Origin: Tyto alba | Taxonomy: Eukaryota > Chordata > Aves > Strigiformes > Tytonidae | Assembly (NCBI RefSeq): GCF_018691265.1 | Contig: NW_024881316.1 | Location: 28,579,319 to 28,643,318 of the forward strand | Direction of reading: 5' to 3' | Length of the DNA: 64,000 nt | Shown: piece by piece, positions 1 to 13,230 of the stretch | How the letters are laid out: each line of letters starts with the position of its first letter | Position numbering within the stretch: position 1 is the stretch's first letter | Program-made: the position numbers and the translations under genes | The notes under the pieces: generated by a model | Databases searched by the model: none | What the model was told of the DNA's origin: nothing | The model's input: the letters and a program-made list of their open reading frames with translations, nothing else

Positions 1-2648
1 CTTCAACAGAAGTCATCAATATCTATGTAAGTCATAGAAAATGATATGAATGGTATTGAACAATTCTCTGCTCTAAATTTTTCAATACAAATGAGAATGT
101 GAAAAAGGTTTTCCTTTTGATGAAGTCTTACTAAATGCACTTGTGTCCAGGTTTCAGCAAAAACAGAATAGCAGTTTAGTGAGACCTTATAAAAGCTGGG
201 TAACTGTGGAAGGAGAGTATACCAAAAGTCTGATATTTATTGGTAGAGTGCTACTCTGACTTTTAAGCTGTTTTCTGTTACTCTTGCCTACTTACTTGTG
301 CTCCTGTCTTCTTTCCTGGGAGAAATGCCAAAAAAATAAAGTGACCTCTGTATACTAACTATTAAGTATGTCACATCATGCTACCTAAAATATGTTACAA
401 GCTGGTTGGCACAGAAACACATTTTCTTTCGTTTAGGAACACATATACCCAGTACAATGAAAATTCACAGCCCCAGTTTCTTGGGAACCAAGTAGTCAGC
501 CCTAAATATGGCTTCATATAGGGGTTCAGATACAGCATTACAAGATATGGCAGAGTATCTTAATCCATAAACAAGATAATTTATAATGGAATAATATTTA
601 AAACAAATACAGACCTTGTTCAGATTGAATTAATCCAAATTAGGGATCAAATTACCTGTAAAGCTATGAATTATGCTTTAGAAATCATTCCAAGTAAAGC
701 TACAAGCACATAGAAAACATGCCCCCACTTCACCTAAAGCACAGACAAATATAGTGCAGATTCACTGTCATAGCAATTGAGCACATAGTATAAAGAAAAC
801 ACAGCTATAAAAAAGTCATTATCATATAGAACACAGCTGGCAGATAGATTTAAACTGACAATGAAGACATTGAGGAAATGGCAACTTTTGTGGGCCTGGA
901 AGATGCTAAGAGACAAAGTGAGCTGTAAGTGATGGACAAGAAGAGGGAGTAGAGAAAGCCTGTGAGAAAACAGCCAGGGATGGCAACAGGCATAAAAGTC
1001 TTTGCTATAAACAGGGAAATCTGCCCTGCAGCCTATTCCACCTTACCCACCTCTGTAAGACAAGCAGAGGAGAGCTTGCAATATTTATTCACTGCCATGC
1101 TTGAGCCGGGCATTGCTGGCTGCAGGGCTCTGCCCACCAGTCTTACAGGAGAAACGTTTCATCCTTAGTCTTTATGCTTGTAGTCTACTCTGTCGTAACA
1201 CAAGTGGACAGCTCCATCTAGAGGGCAAATATTCCCTCAGCTATTAAAATGGCATAATTGTGACTCTTAAGGTCTTTTATTTATCCACAGTTCAGCACGT
1301 ACTCAAAATAGCACTCCATGCCGCTGTTCTCTTGGCAGGGATTGCCAACAGGAGGGAGCAAACCTCAGCCACCTCACCTTCTGCAAAGTCTCAGCAGCTG
1401 AAAATAAAACCAAGCTTTCTCTGAAACCTACCTCTTTCTTTGAACTGTCTCCAACACCAAGCCTCCTGGACTGATTTTGCGGCATCCATAAAATACCACA
1501 GATTGAAGGCTACTCTCATTCTGGTGAAGAGAATGGGTCCCAAAGGCAAAGGGTTCATGAACTCCTTATCACAAGTGTCTCATAAGAAACAAACAGCCAA
1601 GGTATTTCTCACTAGTATCTTGACAAGCACATCTATATTCAGTAGCAAACAGAGCATCAGTAGTTAATACAAAGTTAAAGAAATGTTTTTAAATGCTGAT
1701 ATTATCAGAGGATCTTTATAATCTTTTCTGTTGCAAAGGCTTTCACTACTGAACAAGGAACAAGCTATTCTTCCCTATTGATCAATTAACAAATATCTCC
1801 AGAAACATACTAATACTGTTAAGGAGCCTGAGACCACCAAATCACACACTTTAAAAACAATATGCAAATCTAACTTCATCCTCTCCATTGCTGGGATGTG
1901 GGCTTTGTGCCAAGCTATTCTCACAGAAGAGCTCCTGTTCTGCACTGATCAGGAATAAAAAAAACCCCCTTTGAGTAGATGCCTCTGAACTCCCTTTTCT
2001 CCCAGTCACAGGCCAAAATATGTATTGTAATGCAATTTTAAAAGTTTAACTCCACGTAGCTTACTGTACTCCTGTAAGGGCTTATTCAAATAGGCACCCA
2101 GTTATATCAATATTATTTTTTCCTTTCACTGTTTCTCAGGCTCATGGGGTATGTATCACCAAATATGCACTTTTTATAAATCAATATATTTAGATTCAGA
2201 CAAGCTGTGTATCTGAGCAACAGCACAGCAAGGAGAGACTGTTGTCTATGCATTAAATTTTCTCAGATTACTCATTTATTATACAATAGTGTTCTAAATT
2301 TTACCCATCAGTTTCTTCTGGTGATTGTTAACGAGGAACAAAATTTTGGCTCAAAAAACAAGTTTACCTTTTTCATAATGATGCATTCTGCAAGTTAGGT
2401 ATAAGCAGTTAATGTGAACCAATTTAAGATTAAAACTGCTGAGCTGATTACTCTAAGCAAGACATATTTGAGGAAAAAAGAAAAAATGCATGCTCCTTTT
2501 CTCATAAAGTTTAATTGCACAACTGGCTACTCATTTCTTAGCCTATTATTTTCCTGTGTTTACCTCACTTAATATGTATTTTTGCAATAAGAATACAAAG
2601 TTAGATGAACAGAAGCAAAGACAACAAATTTTACAGTTCTAGGTTTGG
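1..2648. other. AT-rich non-coding stretch
   Basis: I see no recognisable gene or repeat family here. On the minus strand there is a strong acceptor-like site at about 206 (pyrimidine-rich run ending in CAG) followed by about 65 open codons running to the left edge. A second acceptor/donor pair flanks 1431-1519. Both are discussed as weak exon candidates. The rest is single-copy AT-rich DNA with short A and T runs. Confidence 0.6.
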
Positions 2649-2649
2649 C

Positions 2650-2732
2650 TTTTTTTTTTTTTTATTGGGCATGTATTTCATGAAGGGTTGTTTTGTTTTT
2701 TTTGTTTTTTTTTTTTTTTTTTTTTTTTTTTT
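2650..2732. repeat. T-rich simple repeat
   Basis: There are two T runs: about 14 T at 2650-2663, then a longer run from about 2690 to 2732 broken only by a few G. Read on the minus strand it is a poly(A) tract with C interruptions, the same composition as the AAAC-type repeats elsewhere in the window. I see no retroposed body attached to it. Confidence 0.9.
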
Positions 2733-5700
2733 GTAGAGGATTTATTGCTTAAAAGAAAGCTAGCAAAGTACATAGCCATTTCTTCCCTAACTTCTTCCTA
2801 CTTTAGGAATTCAGATCCAGTTCGCTGTTATTCAAAACAAAATTAGTTGCAGTGATGAGTCATATTTTTATGGTAGCAAAGAATATAAGATGTATGTATA
2901 TTTATGTAACACATGTATAATAATGCATCTGAAGTTTTTTAAGGTCTCTTCCAACAGAAGTCCAAGAGCATGGATGAAGAGCAAGCTCAATGGTGGCAAA
3001 GAAAGAGTCCACTGGGCTCTTACATATATTTGCAAATACATACACCTATTACTTAATGGCACTGAATCTGTATAAACAACTATGGTAAGAGTTGAGTATC
3101 AGTCAAATGAAAACACCACAGCTGACCTCCGAGTGGCTCTACTGATTAGCAATCACTTATGCTCAAAGACATTCCCACTTTGCAAGCTCAGCTTCGTCCC
3201 TTGGCTTCAGACCCAGAACAGACCAATCCTCGAGCAAGTCCTGCCTCTTTGCAGGGTCCAGCACTGATTTAAATCAATGTCTCAAAAAGCAGCGGGCTAG
3301 GTGGCCACAGAAGTGACACCATTAGTGTACCCCACAGTCCCAGTCTGTACTTAGGTGGTCCAAAACTGAAGGAGATACAGGTGAGAGATGGACAACAGCT
3401 TTCATTATTTCAGTAAGGTTTTGGAGGCAGTCTCTTTATGCAAACCTGAATTAATCTAATTGGATAAAAGAGAAGAACAGCTTAAGTCAAAGCACAGTGC
3501 TGAGAAAGGTGAATGGAATGAAATGTACAGAGTACAAGGCAGCATGCTCAGAAAGATGGAAAAGATGGTCTATTATGATATATATCTAAAGAAGTGGTAT
3601 AGGATAGAGATAATTTATACAAATTTAACATAGCCCTCTCTATGTGTCAGGAACACACAACACAAAATCCTACCTATTCTGTGATATTTTGAATGGTTTA
3701 TCCATTTCTTGCTCTACCTGAAAATGGTAGAATATATGAACAGTGATTTCCGGAGACTGAACTACAGAAGTATCCATGAGTGTAATCCCAAAACTTCAAA
3801 TGTCGAAATCGGAACAAGGCTGAGACTATTTCAGTCATTGTAGATCAATGTTCCTGGTCTAAATTAGTCAGCTGCCTGTTATGCAAGATCATCCTCCCTG
3901 CTAGTCATTCTCACAGGGTATTTACAGAACACTACATGGGAATGGTGAGAATCTGAGTGAAGGTACTACCAGGAGGAGGATACTTAAAAAAGAATATACT
4001 GCATGCATTTTCAGGCAGACATTTAAGTAGACATTTCTATAAAGTATTTTCTTTTTCACATTCCATTATATAGACATACATACATATCTACACACATGCA
4101 CACACCATGTTTGCATGTCACTGTGGGTAACGTGGGAAGGAAGGAATAGATAAATATGTTTAAAAATCTTTCTAGGGCATTAAATATTTCTGTTACTTCT
4201 GGATAGCACAGGCTTATTTGGAAATAGCTTTCAAAATGCAACATTTGGAGAAAAGTATTTCAAAAATCAAACTGATTCTCTCAAAGGTTTTTTTGTCATG
4301 ATAACATTTACTGGAGTAGGAGGAAAAAGGAAGAGACAACTCAGAGAAATTTGGTTTTATATCTTCCCAGTGGATTCAGATCTTTCCTTTTCCGGATGTT
4401 TGATTCAATGTCCTGAACAAGTTGTAAACCATCTCATTAAAAAGATCACAACCAAATGCACATAAGATATTTTAGCACAATGATCTGTTGCTCTTCTACT
4501 CCCTTTCTATCTTGCACTATCATCTCCTTGACCGAGCTGCCTCAGGGTTGAGATGTACTTTAATCTGTATGGGATAATGCCTGCCTACTTAACTCATGCT
4601 AAAAGACTCCTTTTTGGGAAAAACATAACAAGTGAAGTGAACATAAGGTGGACCAGCTCGAAAAATCTCTCTGAATAGCCTTTTGCTGCTTGCATCGTAT
4701 GACAGCATTGCTCTGTGTGCAGAGTTATCTCAATTACTGTTCTATCAATACACTCATAAAGATGCCAGAGGAGAGAGGTCAAGTAATTTTCTGAATTATC
4801 ATCATTATTTTTGCAGTATGTTTTTATTTTTATTTCTTAAGAGGTATAGTACATGAATTAAAAGTAGTTAGATTCATTTTATTTCCACAGAACGCTATCT
4901 GATCTGCGTTGATTCAGGGTCCATCTTATTTGCTAAGGCACGAGACAGGGAGTGGGGATTGTTGAACCAAGCCAAGAGTTAGGTTACTTTTGTTTGATAA
5001 ATAGCATTTTTCAGTAGCACTTGACCAAAAATGCAGGAGTTTCATCAAAGCCCTCCAAACTCCAAATGGACTGTCTGATGATTTGGCACAACTTGAGATA
5101 ACGCTGAAAGCAAGTGCGGCCAAATTAGTACTTGCATTCAGTTAAAATGAAATGGACTATAATATAAATAGATCAAAATTGGGCCCAGATCCTTCAATTC
5201 ACTATGCAGGCAGACTGTCAAGTGCAGAATCAGCACTTTGGTGAGCAGAAATCTAATGAGGAAAAGCTCTAAAAAACCAAAGAGAATTGCTAGAAGAAAA
5301 AGTATTGAAATCCTGAACATAACTAGAAATATTTGCTAAATACCACAGACATTAATAAACAATTCAAGAGCAATTACTTCCAGCCTGTAAATGATTCTCT
5401 TAATGTAGTGAAAAGAATTTCATGCAACAATGTTGCAAGTCAGTTCCCAAAAAGCTCTAAAATAAGCCTGACAACTATGTTTATCCACAGCAAAGCAAGT
5501 ATTTTAATAAGTATTAACCAGTCCAAGAAGCGGTGCAATTCCTGAGCACAATGCAAGTGACAGAGATTTTGGAAGAAGACTAAAGATGAGACCGAAGCAG
5601 CGAAAGGTTAGATATACAAAACCCAGAAAGCAAGGAGTCTTTAAATGCTGTGCTTTTTTTTTTTGAGAATTGCAGCCTACAATGCAGTTCCTCTGCTTCA

Positions 5701-8700
5701 TGTTTGCTCTGAATTAAAAAAAAAAAAAAAAAGCAGTTTCATATTCTTAAAGAACCAGTTTTATAGAGAAATCTATTTACGTTAACACGATAGATTGCAT
5801 CATGCTATATAAATAAAACCTTATACTGTGACACAAGGATCTGCTAGGAAACTCAGAAATTCAATTGAAAGAGATGCTGTGAAAAATCTGCAAACCTGAA
5901 CACCAAGGAGGAAAACGATACAAAGAAAACAGAACATGCTTCTAGACATTTTACAGATAAAAATATGTACAAATAATAAAGGAACAACAACAACAGCAAA
6001 AAGCCTTACCATGATGTTTGCACAACTGTGTGTCTGTAGCCCATGCTATAAATGTGGGTACCTTCTATTCCCATCATCTCAGCCCCTCTAGTGGCCAGTA
6101 CCTGAAGATCTTGCCTTCAGGAGGGACAAGATCTATCAGTATGTACCATTTGCTGCTGCTCCTGTATCTTGCTGGAGATTTTTTTCTTAATTGTGTAATT
6201 TTTTCTGGAGATATAACTTGTCACCTTTTATTAGCATTTCTGTCAGTGCTGCTGCTACGTGCATACATTTAATTGCTAAGCAACAAAGGGTAAGCTCTGC
6301 ACAGCACATTCAATTACTGCATTCCCTGTGCCATGCATTGTTACCAGTGCACTTACATAATATGAAATACAAAAAAAAATGGTAAAAATATTTACTTCTG
6401 TTTCCATAGCATCTAGAAACCACAATCTGGAATCAGGCTCCATCATGCTAGCCACCAGGCAGAGAGCTAACAACTGAAGATGGGCACAAGTGAACTGATG
6501 CAAAGTGGAGAAAAGTTACAAAAGTAGAGCTGAGTTTTAGCACTTGCATAGATGAATAGCCTAAACTTAAGGCCCAAAGGTGACTACCCACCTACAGCTA
6601 GACTGTCGTGACTTTCAAATATTAGGGAACTATCCCTGTGGCTAAAATTTGTCATGTACTTGGGGCATTTGTAAGCATGGTGGCCTCAAGGGGCAAAGCA
6701 ATAACATGTTGCAAAAGCTTTTCAGTTTGGAAGGAGAGATACATCTGCACTGTATCAAGAAATAATCTCTCTTCCCTTTCTTCTTTAAGGTGTAGAAAAA
6801 ACAGGGCAGGCAGTATTTTCTCACTAAAAATTGCACTTCACTATTTTTCCTATCCAAATGTACGTTTGCCCCTGTAATTGAAGGCTACTGCCTCTGAAAT
6901 GTGAACATGGATTATTTCAGTTTACCATAACGAAGACTGCAATTCTATCTTTCATTTATTGAAGAATAAATATGTTTACCAAAGAGTTCTCTTTACTCCT
7001 GAAATGTAAAAGGACAGTGATCCATAGATGCTCTTGTCATGATTACTAGCCATTATGCCCATCACAGTCAGGACTGCATTTCTAAATAGTGCCTTATCTG
7101 CAGTATTCAGTGGGAAGAGCAGCTTGGAAAATGAAGCCATTATTGAGTAGGTGTAAAAACTTGCACAACCACATACAACTATTCTTATTTCTGTACTTGG
7201 GAATTTAGTTGGGAATTCTGCAGATGGGAATTTAGGTATTGGGCCTGACTCTTGCTGCGTCCCTTTGACATCTACCAAGTAGCCCAAATGGGACGCAAGC
7301 TGGCTACAAAGAACCAGTTGGGAAAACCTGGTAGAATCCCCTCCAACTTTATTTCAGGGTTCTACATACCAAGAATTATATCAGATGTACTTTAAGACAG
7401 GTATCTGGTCTATTAGTCCCAAGGATCAAGAGAAGTGCTAGGAAAATAGGCAGTTGGTATTAAATCATGGACAGTCATATACACAGTCCTGCCAAACAGC
7501 ACCAATATTTCCTCTGGGTTCCAACATTTTTACACACAAAGAAACAGAACTTTTATAATAGCTAATGAGTCCTGTCTCTTTTGGAGGAACTGAGACAAAG
7601 GCTGTGGTTGTGTTCTGGGCACACCATCCCTTATACTCCCAATGGGAAGACCAAACAGCATTCTTCTAAATGAACCACAGCAGGAGTCCACACAGAACAT
7701 TATCAAATTCCTAAACTAATTAATTAAAGCACTACTTAATCATACAAAGTGCTTCTGCATTAAGCTACTCAAAACATTAATTACTTAACCCCTAAAGTGT
7801 CTTTGTGAATATATTCTTATTGTTATTTCCTAAGAGGGGAGATGGATGCTCGGAGAAGCCATATATTTCCAAGAACTACAGAGTCAAATCCTTTAGCCTC
7901 TTGATCCAAAACAGATGCCAGGGAACCAGCTGCCAACTGGGAGACCCCATTCCTGCCTCCTGGGTGACTCTGCGTTAATTCAGTACAGAATTGAGACAGA
8001 GATTTGTGAGATAAATACAAAAGAAAATTACAGACTTTCCAGCTACTAGAAGGAGCTCAGTGATTTTCTTATGATCCAGAGTCCTATGGCTCCTTGAACT
8101 AAGGGTTCCATAAAAGACAGCACAGAAAACAAGTCTTGCATCACTAGCTTTTAAGATAGAAACTTTGAAAAACCACTGAATGAGGTAAATTAATGGCATA
8201 TTACATTGTACTTTGTGTGCTGATAACAGTAAGAAATTAATCTCTTTCCTACCATTTAACTTCCTAGCATTCAGAAACTACTAAATTAATAGGTATGCAT
8301 CTACATTTCATAACACATAGCTCATTTCTGAATTCTCACCTTGAACATTAATGGTTTCTCCTGCTCAGCTCAAGACAACAGGATTACCTTGTTTGATGAG
8401 ATTTTCCCTAAGCGTTGATCTAAACGCCAAACACATATGGGGCTAGCATAATCTTCTTGAATTTGGTGATACAGACAATCTCATAAAACTTTTAGGGTTC
8501 AACTTCTAGTGATGACTCCAGTGTGATTATGAAGCATTTGGTGCACAACAAAGTCCTGAATTTGAGCTGCAGTGACAACATGTGCAATACAGCCAACAAG
8601 GAGGGAAAAGAAAAGTTACGTGCAACCATTTCAATCACACAGTTTACGGCACAGGGTTGTGATAAATGCTTTGTTATTCCCACATTTTTATAATTGCCCT

Positions 8701-8812
8701 TCCATTCCTTCAAAGAAGGAGTGTAGTCATAATCTGTTTGGCTTTGAGGAGTTCAAGAGGAAAGCATACAGTTTAAGTGTATTTAAGTATACATGCCCTT
8801 AATAACATGCTT
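2733..8812. other. AT-rich non-coding stretch
   Basis: This is about 6 kb with no identifiable gene. It contains a poly(A) run at 5716-5732 and a TACA/CACA-rich patch near 4076-4108. Two spots (7195-7300 and 7830-7925) have the flavour of very old amniote interspersed repeats but are too diverged to name. Open frames here are short and have no coding signature. Confidence 0.6.
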
Positions 8813-8922
8813 TAACTTTTGGTCAGCCCTGAATTGGTCAGACAGTTGGACTAGATGACCACTGCACGTCCCGTTAAACTGAGCTAATCTGTTCAATTTG
8901 ATTCTATTCCATCCTATCATGT
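8813..8922 (+). mobile_element. CR1 LINE 3' end fragment, plus strand
   Basis: The segment carries the typical CR1 3' untranslated tail: a GTTGGACTAGATGACC block at about 8848, then a diverged form of the CCTTCCAACC block, then ATTCTATT at 8901-8908 and a decayed second octamer. Only the last 100 or so bases of the LINE remain, as expected for a strongly 5'-truncated insertion. It is more diverged than the copies at 36 and 52 kb. Confidence 0.8.
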
Positions 8923-10549
8923 TGGTGACAGCAGCCACAGACTCCAAGGTCTGGCAGGGTGGTGCCTCTGTCCAGCTGGGGGGGCCAGGGATCTGCAGCA
9001 GCAATGCAAGAGCTCCAGGCTAATGGGATTCAGAAAGGGAACTTTTTTCCCAATAAAGCCCCATTACAGAGCATGCCTACTTACATTAATAATGAAACTA
9101 AGCCTGCCCTTTCCAGACTCTTAGCCCTCTTTTTTCCAAAAGAGCACTGACAGCAGCAGTAGCCTTCGCTCATACTTCCCACATCATGAGGGTTAATGGG
9201 GCCACCCTTCTAAATGAGGTGGCAAGACAAGCTTTACAAGGCTCAGAAAATTATCTTTCTCTGAAAATAATAAAATTGAGTAGATTTTTCTCTCTATTAT
9301 AATGGAATTTTTTAGGGACTAGATTTATCTCATATAGACCACCAGCAATGAGATAATTTTCAGCCAGTAGTAAGATAAATATATATATTTTTCTAACTCA
9401 AAACAACTTCAAAGATGCTTCACAGAAGACTGAGTCCAAACCAAATTAGAACTGTAGATTAAAAATACATTTACAAAAGGTGTGTGTATAAAAGGCTCAA
9501 AGAGATTTCTCAGTTCAGGAAACAAAACCTGCATTTTGGTTGCTTTTTTTCCTTTGCAGACAGATCATTCAAAGGAAGCCAAAACCATACATTCATTGAG
9601 AACAAGCACATGGAGAACCCAATGGGGATTTTCCTCAATTACAGTGCTTTAAGCATACTTAACATCAACATCTTCCATGTTTTTTCCTAAACTACTATTT
9701 TCACTTTGTCTATACCCATCATTTTTGTGAGGTATGTCTTTAAACCAGTCTGTTAACATATGGAATTAGTGTGCCCTTTTTTGCCACACCACTGTGGGGA
9801 GAGAACTTCATTCTTTATCGAGTCTGGAAGTACTCACAGTGACAGCACCCAAATAAGGATCTGAACAGCAGCTGTGAATTTTAGTGTTATAATATTATTA
9901 ATTTAAGCCTTCTATAAAACAGTTTGTTAGGGATGGGCATGAGGGAGAGGAACATTATAGGAATTTCTGTAATTTAGTACCTCAGAGTGATGAACAGCAG
10001 AATATGTCTTCAGGCACTTATCTCCAAATCATTGTTTCCTTGCTTGTAAGGTAGAGGCAGGGAGTGTTTTATTCACAATATTTCAGAAATGGCTAAATGC
10101 AGCTCAAAGGACAAAACTTTTAGAATATGCACTTTACTTAGGCTTTGAACCTGCTAGAATCTGGTAGGATTTACATATTACAGAAAAAACGATCTTCAGC
10201 TCCAGAAATAGTGAGGTATAGTCAATCTCTATTATATTCTAAACTTTGCTGTCATTATAGTAAATGAAAAATCTTTCTCAATCCCAAACAATTCAGGCAG
10301 TTGAAACTGGGTTATGGGGAGGGGTGACACACAACACAATTAGCATTAATCTTATGGAGGTAAGGAGGTACCAATAAAATTCTAGGAATAATTCTAATCC
10401 TAGAGTAATACCTCTCCTGCATAGAGGTAACAAATATTTGATGAAATCTCATCATTCTGTAGGAAGTCTTTTTGATATACCTCAGTGAAAGAGGTCTTTG
10501 CCTGTTTGATTCATTTGCTCATGACAGCAAGAACAAAACACCAAAACTG
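8923..10549. other. AT-rich non-coding stretch
   Basis: I see no gene, RNA gene or named repeat. The sequence is AT-rich single-copy DNA. GT-rich DNA on the minus strand just left of 10560 could serve as the downstream element of the poly(A) signal described in the next entry. Confidence 0.6.
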
Positions 10550-10816
10550 ACAAATACAAATTTTCAGTGGTCTTTATTAAGATATACATATTTACATATC
10601 CAGGACAAAACTGAAAGGCTCTCATCTACCTTTCCCAGAGGAAAATAAGGAAAGAGGTAGGATTTAAGACTGTTTTGAACATAAAACTCTACTCTTCGCA
10701 GACGTTGCCATCTACCAGCTCTTATGCCCATGCCACTAGTTGCATGACATTTGGTAATTTTGTTTACATCTTGATTTACTCCAAAATAGTTCTGCCAGGG
10801 ATAAAAGACAGGAGAC
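10550..10816 (-). other. Candidate terminal exon, unrecognised, minus strand
   Basis: Seen in sequence: on the minus strand, 12 T followed by ACTCAACAG forms a strong acceptor just upstream of 10816. AATAAA (minus) lies at 10573-10578, followed by GT-rich DNA. This arrangement of acceptor, body, poly(A) signal and GT-rich element resembles a last exon. One frame is open for 83 codons, from 10815 to a TGA at 10564-10566, but that stop lies beyond the poly(A) signal, which is odd for a coding frame. A second frame stops after about 12 codons and would leave a normal-length 3' UTR. The translations match no protein I know. It may be a non-coding RNA exon or a decoy. Confidence 0.22.
10573..10578 (-). 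terminator. Canonical AATAAA poly(A) signal (candidate)
   Basis: A minus-strand AATAAA is followed within 40 bases by a GT-rich segment. It is meaningful only if the exon ending here is transcribed. Isolated AATAAA is common in AT-rich DNA. Confidence 0.25.
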
Positions 10817-12422
10817 CTGTTGAGTAAAAAAAAAAAAGAATTAATTAGAAACTTTCAGATATTGAAGATCAGACTGATTTTCTTCAAAAAGAATACTCAC
10901 TAGGCTGAAGAATGCCTTCACTCATTTTCTAAAACATTAAAGTGCACCTCATCCAATACCTTCACATTCTTTACTATAATAAAAGTGGGAGCAGTTTTTT
11001 ACTGTATGTTCTAATATGAAGAAGAAAACTGTGATGTTCTACCAGCATGCAGAAAAAGTGTATCTGAAGTAGTGCTGTATTATGTGCAATATAAAATTAA
11101 GTGTGGCAGAATTATGCAGTATGCTGTCCCTCATCAGCACTGATAAACGTCAAGTGTTTTCACAAATGGAACAATAGCATCCATTATGTTGTCTCAGAAT
11201 ACATATGCTTCATAATTAACATTATTAGAAGAGGAAAACTCTGTTCTGTAAAAGCAGTGCAGTTAAATGACATTCATAATACCTACCATGAAGTCCATTA
11301 ACCTCAGCAATTTTAGTCATCCATGGCATTTCAGATTTCTCACAGCTTCAGAACTGTGGGCAGCTTCACAGGCTTTTTGCAAAGTTTCTCATGACTAGGA
11401 CATCTGTAAAATTCCCTTCAGACCTTTCTTCAATTCATCTCTTATGTACTCAGTAATTCACATCTCTGAATAAGGATAAAGGTACGTCCTTAAAATCATG
11501 CTTTACTGAACACAATATTTAAAAAAAACAAACAAACAAACAAACTTATTTGTAATTTTAGGTGTTGTAAGATATTAAAAGCACACTGTTTCCTGTTTCT
11601 TAATCTTACCTTTTTTTCCCAGTTCAGTGTGAGTTTTTGATGAGCAGCGTTCCCAGTTGAGTCTCATAGTGAGAAGTCAAAACAATCAGATATCAATCTT
11701 CTGGCCTTTACCAACTAATTCACCATTTAACATAGGTGTCTTCAAAGGTTTTATCAACTTCAGGTGAAAAAAACATATATATTTTATAGTCATACAAAAC
11801 AGTGCAATACTGCCTGATGTGTTGCTTAGAGACAACAGCTCAAAGCAGAATCTTGAAAGATTCAACAAATTACAACATTGTGTGAGTATCAGTGGCTAAT
11901 ATTTTAATGTTCTGGTTTCATATTTTGTAGAAGTGATTTTCAAACCAGAAGATAGCACAGGGAATCCACTTCTCTTTAGGTAAATAGACATTGAAAGTTC
12001 TCTCTTTTAGTTTTTAATTTCCACTTAGTTGCTCTTGAGTTTGGCCTCTCTCCTGAGGTTCATTTTGCTGAAAATTTTTGTTATTCAATAACAGTGAAAG
12101 AAAGAGTATTAAATACTGTTTCACTGTTAAATTTTCTTCTTGCCTGTGTACTCAGGAAATAAGAAAGGGTAGAAACGGGATGCTAAATTTTGTCATAGTG
12201 GTTTTTGTTAATTTCTTCAATCCACAGAGAGAAGAAATTGATGCATCTTCATTAATTCTGATCTCATGAAACTGCTGTTCTTTTTGTGCAAGGAATTGAC
12301 TCAGATTTCATCATCAAAACTGGAACAGAACCGCTATAACAATAACACCTTTAAGTTACCTCTTATTATAATGTACTCTTAGTCCTGCCTCTGACATAAA
12401 TACTTTTGTATTTCTGATACAG
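10817..12422. other. AT-rich non-coding stretch
   Basis: Nothing is identifiable by homology. On the minus strand, 11610-11758 is flanked by a T-rich acceptor ending in TGAAG and a strong donor (AAAAAAG followed by GTAAGA), 793 bases upstream of the candidate terminal exon. Every frame of that segment contains a stop, so if spliced it would be 3' UTR or non-coding. A CAAA repeat lies at 11521-11545. Confidence 0.55.
11521..11545 (+). repeat. (CAAA)n simple repeat
   Basis: A short A run is followed by five CAAA units. It is one of several AAAC-type microsatellites in the window that read as CAAA on the plus strand. Confidence 0.9.
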
Positions 12423-12518
12423 ATATATGAGGCCTATCTGAAGAAACATACAATGATGATGCTAAAGGAATTCAGAGATCAGCATGCACAGAAGAGGATG
12501 CCATCTCTTCTTCACTAG
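12423..12518 (+). other. Candidate short terminal coding exon, unrecognised
   Basis: Seen: an acceptor-like stretch ending TTTCTGATACAG is followed by 31 open codons and a TAG at 12516-12518. The translation is rich in Lys, Met, Glu and His with an amphipathic-helix character (it includes YEAYLKKHTMMMLKEF). I recognise no family, and no AATAAA follows closely. Thirty-one open codons are not significant on their own. It is listed only because the composition is less noise-like than its surroundings. Confidence 0.15.
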
Positions 12519-13230
12519 CTAGCAGTGCTAAATAATGTTGCACTACATACACAATGTAATTCAATATGAAAAAGATATTTAGACCCTCAGAGCATGCTAA
12601 AGTCTAAGAAATACAAAATACACTGGATCTTATACCCCAGGGCATATACCTAATTTACGTTAGTGATAGAGAAGAGGCGATATATGCACTCTCAGAAGTC
12701 ATATCCTACCTATCCAACTTGCTATTCATTTTGTGTGATGCAGACTCTAGATAGAGCCCCAAAATGGCATGAGTAGACAGCTTTAACTGGTCTAGATTAC
12801 CCCTAAAAAAAGCCCTGTATCTTAGCTGTTTTAGGGTTTTCAGTCTAAGGGTAAGGCTGCAAAGCCCAGAATTTTTAAGGACTACATGTGCTTGCAGTCT
12901 CATGGACACAGCGACAAGACACAAAAACAGATTTGTAATCTGAACTCAACAAGGGAAAGACGGGTGCTTTAGAACTTGCTTGTACTACACAACTAAATTT
13001 GCTAAACTAAAAGCTAAGTCTGCAAGGGCTTGTTGTACCAGCATAGTTATAAACTACCAACTCCTATGGAACAGAGTCAGCAACCCTACTGAAAGGCTTA
13101 GCGTGCTTCGTTACAGTTGTGCCACGTGAAACCCCACTTCGCCAGCGTAAAACTCATTGTGGCCTGGCAGCTTTCCTACTCGAGATATTGGCCCTAGTTT
13201 AAGCACACTTTTTGGCAGAGAGATGTCTTA
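12519..13230. other. Non-coding stretch, slightly GC-richer to the right
   Basis: No gene is seen. From about 13080 the sequence becomes richer in CpG, leading into the CpG patch. There is a faint resemblance on the minus strand to old amniote repeats, too weak to name. Confidence 0.5.

Noticed and set aside
7195..7300. Possible ancient amniote repeat with GGCCTGACTCTTGCTGCGTCCC
   Set aside because: The resemblance is limited to a few short blocks. It needs a profile search.
7830..7925. MIR-like stretch (GAGGGGAGATGGATGCTCGGAGAAG...)
   Set aside because: The order of motifs vaguely follows a MIR/tRNA-SINE 3' part, but there is no A or B box and too many mismatches to call by eye.
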